A stretch of 41,266 bases of DNA from positions 1 through 41,266 of the forward strand of contig JANYET010000022.1 in assembly GCA_025359785.1 (NCBI GenBank), given 5' to 3'. A model generated the notes under the pieces. That model did no database searches. It saw only the letters and a program-made list of their open reading frames with translations, and had not been told where the DNA came from. The DNA is from Alphaproteobacteria bacterium (GTDB taxonomy: Bacteria; Pseudomonadota; Alphaproteobacteria; Caulobacterales; Caulobacteraceae). Below are positions 1 through 6,850 of this stretch, in pieces. The number at the start of each line of letters is the position of its first letter. Position 1 is the first letter of the stretch. A program made the position numbers and the translations under genes.

Positions 1-64
1 GACTCCGGGGGATGGGCCAGCGGGACCGCGACCAGCGCGTCTCGTCAAACGCAGGAGACCTCTG

Positions 65-397
65 ATGGCGACCATCGGCACTTTCATCAAGCGTGGCGAC
101 GATCTGCACGGCGCGATCCGCACCCTGACCCTCGACGTCGACCTGGTGATGCGCCCTGTCCCGAAGACCAGGGACGGCCCCGACTTCCTGATCTACGCCG
201 CCGGCACGGCCAAAGGTCCGAACGGAATCGACACCCAGCTCGGCGCCGGCTGGAAGCGGACCTGCGATCAAGACTGCCTGCACATCGACGTCGAGCTTGA
301 CGACCCGGCCTTCCCGGGACCGCTCTCCGCGACCCTGGTCGAAGACCACGTGGCGCCGAGCGGCGAGCGCTTCAGCATGGTCTGGGCCAGAGCCTAG
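65..397 (+). CDS. DUF736 family protein
   Basis: This 110-residue protein begins MATIGTFIKRGDD and continues with the IRTLTLDVD block, the DFLIYAAG segment, the LGAGWKRT segment and a late VELDDPAFPGPL block. That order is the recognisable DUF736 pattern. The biochemical role of DUF736 is unknown to me. The family is carried mostly by conjugative plasmids and integrative elements of proteobacteria, which fits the trb genes downstream. A purine-rich ribosome-binding stretch (AGGAGA, 52-57) precedes the ATG. It is followed by tandem hairpins and no close co-directional partner. Confidence 0.85.
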   Translation: MATIGTFIKRGDDLHGAIRTLTLDVDLVMRPVPKTRDGPDFLIYAAGTAKGPNGIDTQLGAGWKRTCDQDCLHIDVELDDPAFPGPLSATLVEDHVAPSGERFSMVWARA

Positions 398-408
398 ATG
401 CGGCGTCC

Positions 409-517
409 ACCCCCGAAGGGGTTCTTCGGACGGATGGGGGCGTTGCGGGGACCTCCCCGCTGGTGGGGGTGACCGGAGACCACAAACGGCTCCGGTCCAG
501 GGGGAGGGCGCTCCCCC
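409..517. repeat. Tandem hairpin cluster downstream of DUF736 gene
   Basis: Four consecutive inverted repeats occupy about 110 bp. They are ACCCC/GGGGT with a CGAA loop (409-422), GCGGGG/CCCCGC (445-460), GACCGGAG/CTCCGGTC with an 11-nt loop (471-497), and GGGGGAG/CTCCCCC with a GGCG loop (500-517). The first is followed by TTCTT and could end transcription of the DUF736 gene. The others exceed what a terminator needs. An origin of transfer, a structured RNA or a recombination site of the element are alternatives. No protein is apparent in the interval 398-652. Confidence 0.5.
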
Positions 518-593
518 AAACCTGCAAGCTATTCAACTTATGCGGTTATCACCTGAAAAACACGAGTTGACGCGCAGCAGGATGATCGGTCTC

Positions 594-602
594 TGATACA
601 AT
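594..602 (+). promoter_or_regulatory. Candidate extended -10 promoter
   Basis: TG-A-TACAAT matches an extended -10 element and lies about 50 bp before the start at 653. It overlaps a small inverted repeat (CTGAT-ACA-ATCAG, 593-605) that could be an operator. A TTGACG at 567-572 is too far away (24 nt) for a normal -35. The call rests on the -10 alone. Confidence 0.35.
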
Positions 603-652
603 CAGTACGCCAGTTTGCTGACACCGGCATATGCTAGGCACGCCGTCGGGGG

Positions 653-1045
653 ATGCGCACATTGACCAAAGACCTCGACCAGCCTCCGGGCCAGAGCGAT
701 GCCAGCGAAGAAGCCTGGATCGTAGGGTCCAACCCCGAACACGCCATCCGCATGCGGAGCCTCTCGGTCTATCTCAGCAATGGCGGCGCCCTGAAGGATG
801 TCCGCCTGGTCGAAGGCGAGGACGAGCGCTGGACCATGTGGGTGCGGCTGATCAACCGGCCGGGCGAGTATCGCCTCAACCTCTTCAAGTCCGACCAGCC
901 CAAGATCTACCGGGACGTCGACCTGGCCATCGCCACCGTCCGCGACGACTTCGGCTACTATGGCTCGATCACGCTGGCGACCGAGCAGCAGCCCAAGATG
1001 GGCAAGGCGCAATCCGGCCCAATCGCTGACAGCGACGAGGACTAA
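653..1045 (+). CDS. Conserved-looking hypothetical protein of the mobile element
   Basis: The product is a 130-residue soluble acidic protein. I do not recognise the family. It has no signal peptide or membrane segment. A central hydrophilic beta-rich stretch contains RMRSLSVYLSNGG, WTMWVRLINRPGEY and YGSITLATE, and the tail is acidic (DSDED). The ATG at 653 is preceded by GGGGG. An upstream ATG at 631 is in another frame. Codon use matches neighbours. The candidate extended -10 about 50 bp upstream supports independent transcription. Its position between DUF736 and trb genes suggests accessory element cargo. Several long antisense frames overlap it and are less convincing. Confidence 0.6.
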   Translation: MRTLTKDLDQPPGQSDASEEAWIVGSNPEHAIRMRSLSVYLSNGGALKDVRLVEGEDERWTMWVRLINRPGEYRLNLFKSDQPKIYRDVDLAIATVRDDFGYYGSITLATEQQPKMGKAQSGPIADSDED

Positions 1046-1151
1046 TCGCCGCTCGCCGCGGTCGCGGTAGCGGCCGGCGCGCCGCTGAACAGCCGCCTCG
1101 GCCGCCGCCGCCTTCAACCGAGATTTCCGACTGGTCGCCATCCCGCGAGGG

Positions 1152-1916
1152 TCATCGCTTGCGGACCGTCAGCACCACCCGATCGACGAACACCCCCGCG
1201 GTCTCGGCGGCCAGCTTGATGGCCCCGACGTAGTCGCGCTTGATCCGGTCGGCGGCGATGCCGGTTGGGGTCGACAAGGTGATGACGCCGTCGGTGATGC
1301 CATGGAAGCCGACGCCGCCGAACCAGCTGCCGTGGGCGCCCATCTTGATCAGCCGGAAGAGTTCCGCATTGATCTCGGGCCAGGGCGGCTCTTCGGCGCC
1401 CGGGGCGAACATCAGCGGCAGCGGCGCGGTCGGAGCCTCCGGCTCCGCCGCAGGCTCGATCGGCGGGATCTCCCCCTTCTGCTTCAGGATCCTGGCCAGG
1501 TTGAGCCGCAGGTCCGGCACGCCGCCGGACGGCTTGGTGGCGAAGGCGCCGAAGTAGGCGCAGGGGCTTCGGACTTCGGGGTCCTCCAGCGCGATGGCCA
1601 GCATGGTGACCACGCGGATGCCGTGACGGGCCCATCCCCACTGCACCGACAGGCTGTTGTTCCGCTCGGGGTCCCGCAGCGCCTCGATATGCAGGCACCA
1701 GCGCGATCCCAGGCGGCGAAGGGCGTTGTTCAACTGGGCGCGGGTGGCGACCAGGCCGGCGTCCGTCGAGCTGGCCAGATCGGGACCCCGGAAGGCCAGG
1801 GTCTTCTGAAAGCTGCCATCCTTGTTGAGGATCAGGCCCGGCCCGATCAGCGCGACCCAGGGCAAATGATCGAACAGGCGATCAGCCTTGGGACGGTATT
1901 CGCGCAGGTAGAGCAT
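1152..1916 (-). pseudogene. trbE: TrbE N-terminal stub fused to replication-protein-like tail
   Basis: Residues 1 to about 100 match the N-terminus of the conjugal transfer ATPase TrbE/VirB4 (MLYLREYRPKADRL, then GLILNKDGSFQKTLAFRGPDL and LNNALRRLGSRW). TrbE is normally about 800 residues; this reading frame has 254 and lacks Walker A and B motifs entirely. From about residue 105 the sequence changes character. It includes ALEDPEVRSPCAYFGAF, a proline-rich linker, then WPEINAELFRLI and FHGITDGVITLSTPTG, resembling the tail of plasmid replication proteins with a DnaA-N-like fold. I infer an in-frame deletion that joined two element genes. The product cannot drive conjugation. It follows trbD by about 100 bp. 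Confidence 0.7.
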
Positions 1917-2014
1917 GGGCTGTCCTCTGCGGTTGGGGCGGGTCGGGCGTTGAAGTCGCCCAGATGGGCGCGGGGTAGAATTCAGTCGCGCGCCGGCGAC
2001 GGGCGCGCCCGTGG

Positions 2015-2281
2015 TCAGGCGTCCAGGTAGGGCCGTTGGCGGATGTGCCGCCCGAGGGCGTCGAAGAAGTAGGAGTCGCGCTTGTTGAGCCAGTAGCAGG
2101 CGACGTGAATGGCCAGGCCGACGGCCAAGCCGATCAGGGGAACCTGGAGGCCCAGCGCCAGGACCGCCGTGAGCGTGCCGTTCAGAATGGCGATCATTCG
2201 CGGAACGCCTGCGATCGTCACCGGCTCCGAAAGGGAGCTGTGGAAGGCGATCTCGAAGCCCTCGACTTGCGACTGCGCCAC
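2015..2281 (-). CDS. trbD: Conjugal transfer protein TrbD (VirB3-like)
   Basis: This is an 88-residue inner-membrane component of the type IV secretion apparatus that works next to the TrbE ATPase. It begins with a soluble segment containing EIAFHSSLSEPVTIAGVPR, the conserved TrbD/VirB3 entry motif. Two hydrophobic segments follow (about residues 30-70), and it ends with the short basic tail HIRQRPYLDA. I chose the GTG at 2281 because it lies one base after the trbC stop (TGAGGTG), as expected for coupled trb genes. A longer in-frame ATG at 2404 would run through trbC. It looks intact, but its partner trbE is only a stub, so the system is defunct here. Confidence 0.85.
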   Translation of the reverse strand: MAQSQVEGFEIAFHSSLSEPVTIAGVPRMIAILNGTLTAVLALGLQVPLIGLAVGLAIHVACYWLNKRDSYFFDALGRHIRQRPYLDA

Positions 2282-2282
2282 C

Positions 2283-2639
2283 TCAGAACGCCGCTCCGGC
2301 GGTGAGGTTGAAGAAGGTGCTGACGAAGGTCGTGGCGGTGAAGGCGATGGCCAGCCCGAAGACGATGCCAATGCCCTTCCGCATGGCCGAGCCGCCCTCG
2401 GCAAAGGCGAAGCCGAGCCCGGTCAAGACGATGGCGATGATACCGACCGCCTTGGCGACAGGACCGGAGAGCGACTGCATCACCGTGGTGAGCGGGCCCT
2501 CCCAGGGCATGGCGGTGCCGCCACCGGCTGCCCAAGCGGGGCTGGCCAGAAGCAGGCCAACGCCGGCCGCGAGCATCGCGGATTGGGCGGCGCGACCAAA
2601 GCGAAGCGGCGCGGACGAGACATTTCGGATCAGATTCAT
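2283..2639 (-). CDS. trbC: Conjugative pilin TrbC (VirB2-like)
   Basis: This is a 118-residue pilin precursor. An N-terminal signal sequence has a hydrophobic core (AMLAAGVGLLLASPAWA) and a probable signal-peptidase site after AWA near residue 38. Two long hydrophobic helices follow (AVGIIAIVLTGLGFAFAEGG and GIGIVFGLAIAFTATTFV), typical of TrbC/VirB2 pilins. It is the first gene of a trbC-trbD-trbE' row on the minus strand with one-base spacing to trbD. No further trb genes follow in this window, so this is a remnant of a transfer operon. Confidence 0.85.
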   Translation of the reverse strand: MNLIRNVSSAPLRFGRAAQSAMLAAGVGLLLASPAWAAGGGTAMPWEGPLTTVMQSLSGPVAKAVGIIAIVLTGLGFAFAEGGSAMRKGIGIVFGLAIAFTATTFVSTFFNLTAGAAF

Positions 2640-3147
2640 CGTGGGGGCTTCCTGATGCCGAACGCCCGCGAATGCCGGGCTACTACCCCACGATTGAGAC
2701 CCTCGCGTGCTAGGGTCAAGTGCTTTTTATACATAAAAGGTGCGTAGCGGGCGCTTTATCAATTTACCTACTCCGCTAGACGGCGGCCGGCCCTTGGCGT
2801 TTCGCCGTGCGCGCACGGCGGCTCGACAACCCCTCAACGGGCCGAGCCGACGGCGTCAGGAATTGGTGTCCAGCCAGACATTCCCGGTGGCAATATCCGC
2901 CGGGGCTCTGGGAAGCTATTTCACGGCAGGTCCAGAATGATCGCATGCAGGTCATAGCCGCGCAGGATCCCAGCCAACTGGTCAAGGCTGTCCGTATCCA
3001 GTCGGGCTGCGTTGCATAGAACACGTCACCCATCGGTCGGAGGCGACCAGTTTTCTGGGTGCCCGGACCCGCTCACCGAGGCCTGCTGATCGCGGCCGCG
3101 CCGATCATGGCGAAGCACCGTGGGCGGCGCCGCTGTTCCTTAAGGCG
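2640..3147. other. About 500 bp with no convincing gene
   Basis: The interval separates trbC from the stress-protein gene. Near 2722-2745 is an AT-rich patch with an imperfect palindrome (TTTTAT-AC-ATAAAA), unusual for this GC-rich window and a plausible promoter zone for trbC. On the minus strand a short open stretch without a start reads DSLDQLAGILRGYDLHAII and stops near 2937. It may be a gene fragment. I see no complete gene, and it is a likely junction between element remnant and chromosome. Confidence 0.4.
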
Positions 3148-4017
3148 TCAGTGGCTGAGAAGGACGAATCGTTCGAGCGCGTTCAACAGGTCGTAGGTCA
3201 CGCCGCCGAACGCCCATTCGCCGAGTCGCGTATGTCCGTAGGCGCCGGCGACGATCAGGTCGGCGCCGATCTCCTGAGCGGTGATCTGGAGTTCAGTGGA
3301 CACCCGTTCCGGCGCGGCCGTGACCGCCTTGCCGAAGGCATCGACACCGTGCCGGCGCAGGTGCTGGACCACGTCGGAGGTGTTGAGGCGTGCATCGGCG
3401 ATCCCGTCCTTGGCGCAGCATTCGACCACGACGACCTGCTCGGCGGCCTTCAGGAACGGCAGGCTGTCGGCCAGGGCGCGCCGGGCCTCGCGGGTGTCTT
3501 TCCAGGCCACGACGACGGCGCGGCCGTGGAACTTGCCGGGTTTGGGTGGGGCCACCAGCACTGGACGGCCCGTCTGCATGACCAGTTCGACCGGGCTGGC
3601 GGCGCGATAGACGCCTTCGCCGCCCAGCGGCGCTCCGCCGGCGACGATCAGGTCGGCGGATCGCGCCTGGCGCGCCATGGCGGCCACGGGGAAGGTTTCG
3701 ACGGAGGCCCATTCCGTTCGGAGGCCGGCGGTCTTGGCCAGGAAGGTTTCCTCCGCCCGCTTCAGGTCGTCTTGGACGAGGCTTTGAAGTTGAACGACCC
3801 ACTCGCCGCCCAGCAGCCCATAGGGGTCGCTGTAGGTCTGGATCGTCTCGACGCCCATGCCCAATAGGGTGGCGTCGAACATCCGCGCTAGATCGGCGGC
3901 GACCTGCACGCGTCCCGATGCTTCGGGGCTTCCCTCGACGTGGACCAGGATGCTGCGCAGTAGGCTCCGGCTCTGCGTGATCTCCGGCTGAACGGTTGCA
4001 ACGTGGGACAGGGTCAT
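3148..4017 (-). CDS. Universal stress protein with two UspA domains
   Basis: This 289-residue cytoplasmic protein has two UspA folds, about residues 20-155 and 165-289. The first contains RSILVHVEGSPEA and DLIVAGGAPLGG. The second contains AVVVAWKDTREARRA and ends with GAYGHTRLGEWAFGGVT, which matches the ATP-binding G-x2-G-x9-G(S/T) motif. The first domain has a degenerate version (GGAPLGGEGVYRAAS). Tandem UspA proteins are common members of oxygen-limitation regulons. The ATG at 4017 has GAGGA upstream. It lies 89 bp downstream of fixK on the same strand, with a small hairpin between them, so it may be co-transcribed with the regulator. Confidence 0.9.
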   Translation of the reverse strand: MTLSHVATVQPEITQSRSLLRSILVHVEGSPEASGRVQVAADLARMFDATLLGMGVETIQTYSDPYGLLGGEWVVQLQSLVQDDLKRAEETFLAKTAGLRTEWASVETFPVAAMARQARSADLIVAGGAPLGGEGVYRAASPVELVMQTGRPVLVAPPKPGKFHGRAVVVAWKDTREARRALADSLPFLKAAEQVVVVECCAKDGIADARLNTSDVVQHLRRHGVDAFGKAVTAAPERVSTELQITAQEIGADLIVAGAYGHTRLGEWAFGGVTYDLLNALERFVLLSH

Positions 4018-4048
4018 GACTGAAGTCCTCTTCGAAATTTTGAGCCTT

Positions 4049-4063
4049 GGGGACCGAAGCCCC
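4049..4063 (-). terminator. GC hairpin between fixK and the stress-protein gene
   Basis: On the minus strand the sequence reads GGGG-CTTCGGT-CCCC, a short stem closed around a UUCG-type tetraloop. No U-run follows, so it would be a weak terminator or an RNA-stability element separating fixK from the downstream usp gene. Confidence 0.3.
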
Positions 4064-4106
4064 TCGTGAATTCGTGGATGTCCGCGTCGCGGATGGCGGC
4101 GGTGCG

Positions 4107-4766
4107 TCAGGCGGCCAGCCGTTCCAGGGCCGGCCAGCGAGTCACGCGGAATTGTCGGGCGGATGCGAACTCGACGATCCGAGAGCCCTGGAGCTGGGTA
4201 ACCATCCGCGAGACGGTTTCGATGGTGAGGCCGAGGTAGTCGGCCATATCCTGGCGGCCCATGGGCAGCGAGACATCCTCGCAGCCGACGCGCTGGGCCA
4301 CGTCCCTCAGAAAGCTGGCGACCTTCTCGCAGGCGCTCTTGCGGCCGAGCATCAGGAGGTGCTCCTGGGTCCGTTCCAGCTCACGGCGGGTGGCCTCCCA
4401 GAGTGTGCGGTCCAAACTGCCGTCTCCGCGCAGTACGTGCAGGGACGAGCGCTTGACGACGTGGATCACGCAGTCGCTGAGGGCTTCCGCCGAGAATCGG
4501 TAGAGGTCGCCGGTTTCCAGCCCGATGATGTCGCCGGGATAGTAGAAGTCGCCGATCTGGCGGCGCCCGTCACTCTGGAGCCGGGTGGTGCGCACCGCGC
4601 CCGACACGATGCTGTGGATCATGTCGGCCGCTTCGTCCTGGCCGAAGATCTCTTCGCCCTTGGCGAAAGGCATCCGCAGACCCACGCGGTCCATCAGACT
4701 GGCGAGGGGAGAAGCCGCGGGCGCGGTGTCAGGCGAGTAGGCGAGGGTCATGGGAAGCTCCGTCAT
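4107..4766 (-). CDS. fixK: FixK-type Crp/Fnr transcription regulator
   Basis: This 219-residue regulator has an N-terminal cyclic-nucleotide-binding-like beta-barrel (about 35-125), a long dimer helix (about 125-150) and a C-terminal winged helix-turn-helix. The recognition helix TIETVSRMVTQL carries E183, S186 and R187, the E-x-x-S-R signature that reads TTGA half-sites. Cysteines occur only at 99, 146 and 162. The N-terminal iron-sulphur cysteine cluster of FNR is absent, so it should act downstream of FixLJ rather than sense oxygen itself. Boxes of the expected type occur at several places in this window. The start could also be the ATG at 4751, which has a better-placed GGAG. A 24-bp motif shared with fixL lies 52 bp upstream. 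Confidence 0.88.
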   Translation of the reverse strand: MTELPMTLAYSPDTAPAASPLASLMDRVGLRMPFAKGEEIFGQDEAADMIHSIVSGAVRTTRLQSDGRRQIGDFYYPGDIIGLETGDLYRFSAEALSDCVIHVVKRSSLHVLRGDGSLDRTLWEATRRELERTQEHLLMLGRKSACEKVASFLRDVAQRVGCEDVSLPMGRQDMADYLGLTIETVSRMVTQLQGSRIVEFASARQFRVTRWPALERLAA

Positions 4767-4817
4767 CCGATGACCCCAAGCTCGCGCGTCTCCGCGCCGG
4801 CGCGTATTCGTGTCCGC

Positions 4818-4841
4818 CCCCTAGGCGCCAGTACGGAGGCG
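4818..4841 (-). promoter_or_regulatory. Motif shared with the fixL upstream region (candidate FixJ site)
   Basis: CCCCTAGG-N6-TACGGAGGCG on the plus strand, 52 bp upstream of the fixK start. The same motif recurs at 8485-8508 upstream of fixL, with 19 of 24 positions identical. FixJ activation of fixK is established in rhizobia and Caulobacter. Assigning this motif to FixJ is inference from position. Confidence 0.5.
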
Positions 4842-4933
4842 CGTCATCTCGCGGTTTGGGACCTCCCCGGACTTGGTGTCGGGGCGATCACGCGCCCGGC
4901 CGACGCGTCTTTTGTGAGGTGCGCCCAGGCCCA

Positions 4934-4947
4934 TTGATCCCGATCAA
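4934..4947. promoter_or_regulatory. FixK/FNR box, perfect palindrome
   Basis: TTGATCCCGATCAA is an exact TTGAT-N4-ATCAA anaerobox in the divergent interval between fixK and the kinase gene at 5016. Its centre is about 75 bp before the kinase start, suitable for a class II site with a short leader. It is about 170 bp from fixK, so control of the kinase is the simpler reading. Confidence 0.75.
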
Positions 4948-5015
4948 TCGACGCCACGCGCCATGGCGTAGGTTCGTTCGCATCAGCCATCCGTCCCGGG
5001 TGGCCCAAAAGGGCG

Positions 5016-5753
5016 GTGGCGGTGATGCGGTACAACTTGGCGACAGCCCCGTGGCCGAATCCCCCGCCCCCCGGCGCCGAGCTGAACGGCGCGGGGCTGT
5101 GTCGTCTCCAGGACTGCAGCCGGATCGCCGAAGCCGATCATCGGATCGCCAACCATCTCGCGCTGCTGGCCGGCCACGTCCGCCTGAAGGCTGCCGAATT
5201 GGCCAAGCGTCCGGAAGCCAGCGGGTGCGACGCGATCCAGCTGCTTCTCCTGGGGGTTCAAGCGGAACTCTCCGCGGTAGCGCGCCTACACCGCAAGCTC
5301 AGCGGGGGAAATGCGCAAGCGCCGTCCGATCTCGCGCACGAGCTTCACGAGGTCTGCGCGCCGTTCCGCTGCGGACTGTCCGGGGACGTCGTGGTCGTTG
5401 AAGACTTTGAGCCGGGCTGCGCCGTGACGGCGGACCAGGTTCTGCCGGTGACGCAGATCATCACGGAGGTCATCACCAACGCCCTTAAACACGCCTGCGG
5501 GAACGGCCGGGCGGGTCTCCTCATGGCGCGGCTCCGCAAGGAGGGAGCCGGCGCGGCCGTCATCGAGATCATTGATCACGGCCCAGGGTTTCCAAGCACT
5601 TTCGATCCCGCAAAGGGCGGCGGTCTTGGCTTTCGGGTCGTGCGCGCGCTTGCCGTTCAGCTGGATGCCACCGCCTCGTTCTCATCAACCGCGGATGGCG
5701 TGCGCTTTCGGCTCGCCCTTCCGCTGGCCCGGAACGAGGAACCCGGTCGCTAG
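5016..5753 (+). CDS. Sensorless histidine kinase, HisKA_2/HWE-like
   Basis: This is a 245-residue cytoplasmic kinase with no PAS, GAF or membrane segment ahead of its catalytic part. The dimerisation helix carries EADHRIANHLALLAGH, with the likely phospho-acceptor at H42. The ATP-binding domain has an N box (EVITNALKHA, N155), a G1 box (DHGPGF, D187) and a glycine-rich GGGLGFRVV. The short form resembles HisKA_2/HWE kinases that take input from a partner protein. The start is GTG 5016 in the reading used here; ATG 5025 is an in-frame alternative. Its 3' end overlaps by four bases the convergent receiver gene 5750-6160, a likely partner. A perfect FixK box lies upstream, suggesting low-oxygen induction. 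Confidence 0.8.
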   Translation: MAVMRYNLATAPWPNPPPPGAELNGAGLCRLQDCSRIAEADHRIANHLALLAGHVRLKAAELAKRPEASGCDAIQLLLLGVQAELSAVARLHRKLSGGNAQAPSDLAHELHEVCAPFRCGLSGDVVVVEDFEPGCAVTADQVLPVTQIITEVITNALKHACGNGRAGLLMARLRKEGAGAAVIEIIDHGPGFPSTFDPAKGGGLGFRVVRALAVQLDATASFSSTADGVRFRLALPLARNEEPGR

Positions 5754-6160
5754 GCGTTGGCGCTCGCACGCGCTGGCCCGCCCGAGGGAAAAAGCAACGA
5801 CCGGATGGCGCGGGTCAAAAGGTCGTTCAACAGCGGCTTTTCGATCAGGTACGCGTCCGCCAGCCGGGTGCGGGCGCGCAGCCGCGCGTCAGGCGAACTG
5901 GTGATCACAATGGCCGGCAGGTCCACCTGCCGCTCACGGAGAACCTCGAGCGCGTCGATGCCGCTGATCCCCGGAAGCACCTGGTCCACGACCAGACAGG
6001 CCGAGGTTTGTGGCAGCGCCAGCTTGAGCAAGCTTTCCCCGCTTGCGCAGGTGACGACGTTGAAGCCTTCGATTTCCAGGGAATACCGCAAGGCCGTACG
6101 CAGCCCGTCATCGTCGTCGACGACGATGACGGTCGGCCTGGACGGGCGAGGATTGGACAT
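5750..6160 (-). CDS. Stand-alone response-regulator receiver domain
   Basis: This 136-residue protein consists of one receiver domain. It contains the acidic pocket VVDDDD (residues 13-18), phospho-acceptor D59 (ACLVVDQVLPGISG), T87 (VITSS) and K108 (IEKPL), so all catalytic positions are present. No DNA-binding or enzymatic output follows. The tail after about residue 122 is short and disordered. Its receiver resembles that of FixJ, so it may be a phosphate sink or a modulator of the FixL/FixJ pair, or the target of the convergent sensorless kinase. A FixK2-style box (TTGA-N6-GCAA) sits about 70 bp before its start. Confidence 0.85.
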   Translation of the reverse strand: MSNPRPSRPTVIVVDDDDGLRTALRYSLEIEGFNVVTCASGESLLKLALPQTSACLVVDQVLPGISGIDALEVLRERQVDLPAIVITSSPDARLRARTRLADAYLIEKPLLNDLLTRAIRSLLFPSGGPARASANA

Positions 6161-6222
6161 TGCTGGCCACTGATCGAAAGGGCGGGACGAACCCCATCCT
6201 CCCCAACCGAGCGGCGATGTCC

Positions 6223-6236
6223 TTGATTCAGCGCAA
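6223..6236 (-). promoter_or_regulatory. FixK2-type box upstream of the receiver gene
   Basis: TTGATTCAGCGCAA fits the relaxed FixK2 consensus TTG(A/C)-N6-(T/G)CAA described for Bradyrhizobium. One half is perfect and the other has the GCAA variant. Its centre lies about 70 bp before the start at 6160. Confidence 0.5.
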
Positions 6237-6244
6237 CGGCGCGA

Positions 6245-6850
6245 TCAGCCGCGGGCCAGCGTGACCATTCGGATGAGTTCGCTCAATCCCCGCGCGCCGG
6301 TCTTGGACATCATGTTCGCGCGGTAGACTTCGACGGTTCGCGGGCTGATGCCGAGCTCGAAGGCGATGTTCTTGTTCATCTTGCCGCCGACGACGCCGGT
6401 CAATACGTCCTGCTCCCTTGGCGATAGCGTCTCCAAGATGGCGCACAGGCGCGCCTTCTCCACATGGTTCTGCTCTGTGCGGCTCCCGCTCGACAGCGCC
6501 AGGCGGATGGACCCCAGAAGGGCTTCATCTTCGAACGGTTTTTCGAGGAAGTCGATTGCGCCCGCGCGCATGGCCTCGACCGCCATTGAGATATCGCCAT
6601 GGGCGGTGATGACGATGACAGGATGCGGCACGCCACGTTCGGCAAGCACCCGGACCAGCTCCAGGCCGCTCATGCCCGGCATTCGGACGTCGGTCACGAT
6701 GCAGCCTGGGGCGAGCTGGTCGAGTTGCGCCAGGAAGGCATCGGCGGAGGCATAGGTGCGCGTGGTCATCGACGCGGCGTCCAACAGGTAGTCGAGGGAA
6801 TCCCGCATCGCGTCGTCGTCATCGATGATGTGGATCACCAGCTCAGCCAT
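6245..6850 (-). CDS. fixJ: FixJ-type response regulator
   Basis: The 201-residue regulator has an N-terminal receiver (IIDDDD, phospho-acceptor D54 in [14 protein letters not shown]82, K104 in FLEKPF) and a C-terminal LuxR-type helix-turn-helix ([15 protein letters not shown], then [17 protein letters not shown]). This is the FixJ layout, with FixJ-like [13 protein letters not shown]. The start chosen is the ATG at 6850, which overlaps the fixL stop by eight bases (ATGGCTGA); longer in-frame starts would run through fixL. Known FixJ proteins, once phosphorylated by FixL at low oxygen, activate fixK. The likely targets here are the paired motifs upstream of fixK and fixL. Confidence 0.92.
   Translation of the reverse strand: MAELVIHIIDDDDAMRDSLDYLLDAASMTTRTYASADAFLAQLDQLAPGCIVTDVRMPGMSGLELVRVLAERGVPHPVIVITAHGDISMAVEAMRAGAIDFLEKPFEDEALLGSIRLALSSGSRTEQNHVEKARLCAILETLSPREQDVLTGVVGGKMNKNIAFELGISPRTVEVYRANMMSKTGARGLSELIRMVTLARG

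Noticed and set aside
602..1141. Long minus-strand frame beginning MATSRKSRLKAAAAEAAVQRR, just downstream of the trbE stub
   Set aside because: The first ~30 codons look protein-like, but the rest runs antisense through the better-supported gene 653-1045 and has no recognised family. Long antisense frames are common at this GC content.
2763..2810. CGTCTA on the minus strand (2775-2780) as a third ECF-like promoter
   Set aside because: No GTAATC 16 nt upstream and no matching leader, so it is probably chance.
2776..3033. Minus-strand 85-codon frame in the gap before the stress protein
   Set aside because: No family, no ribosome-binding site, and a neighbouring frame reads a fragment with more natural composition. 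I treat the interval as debris.
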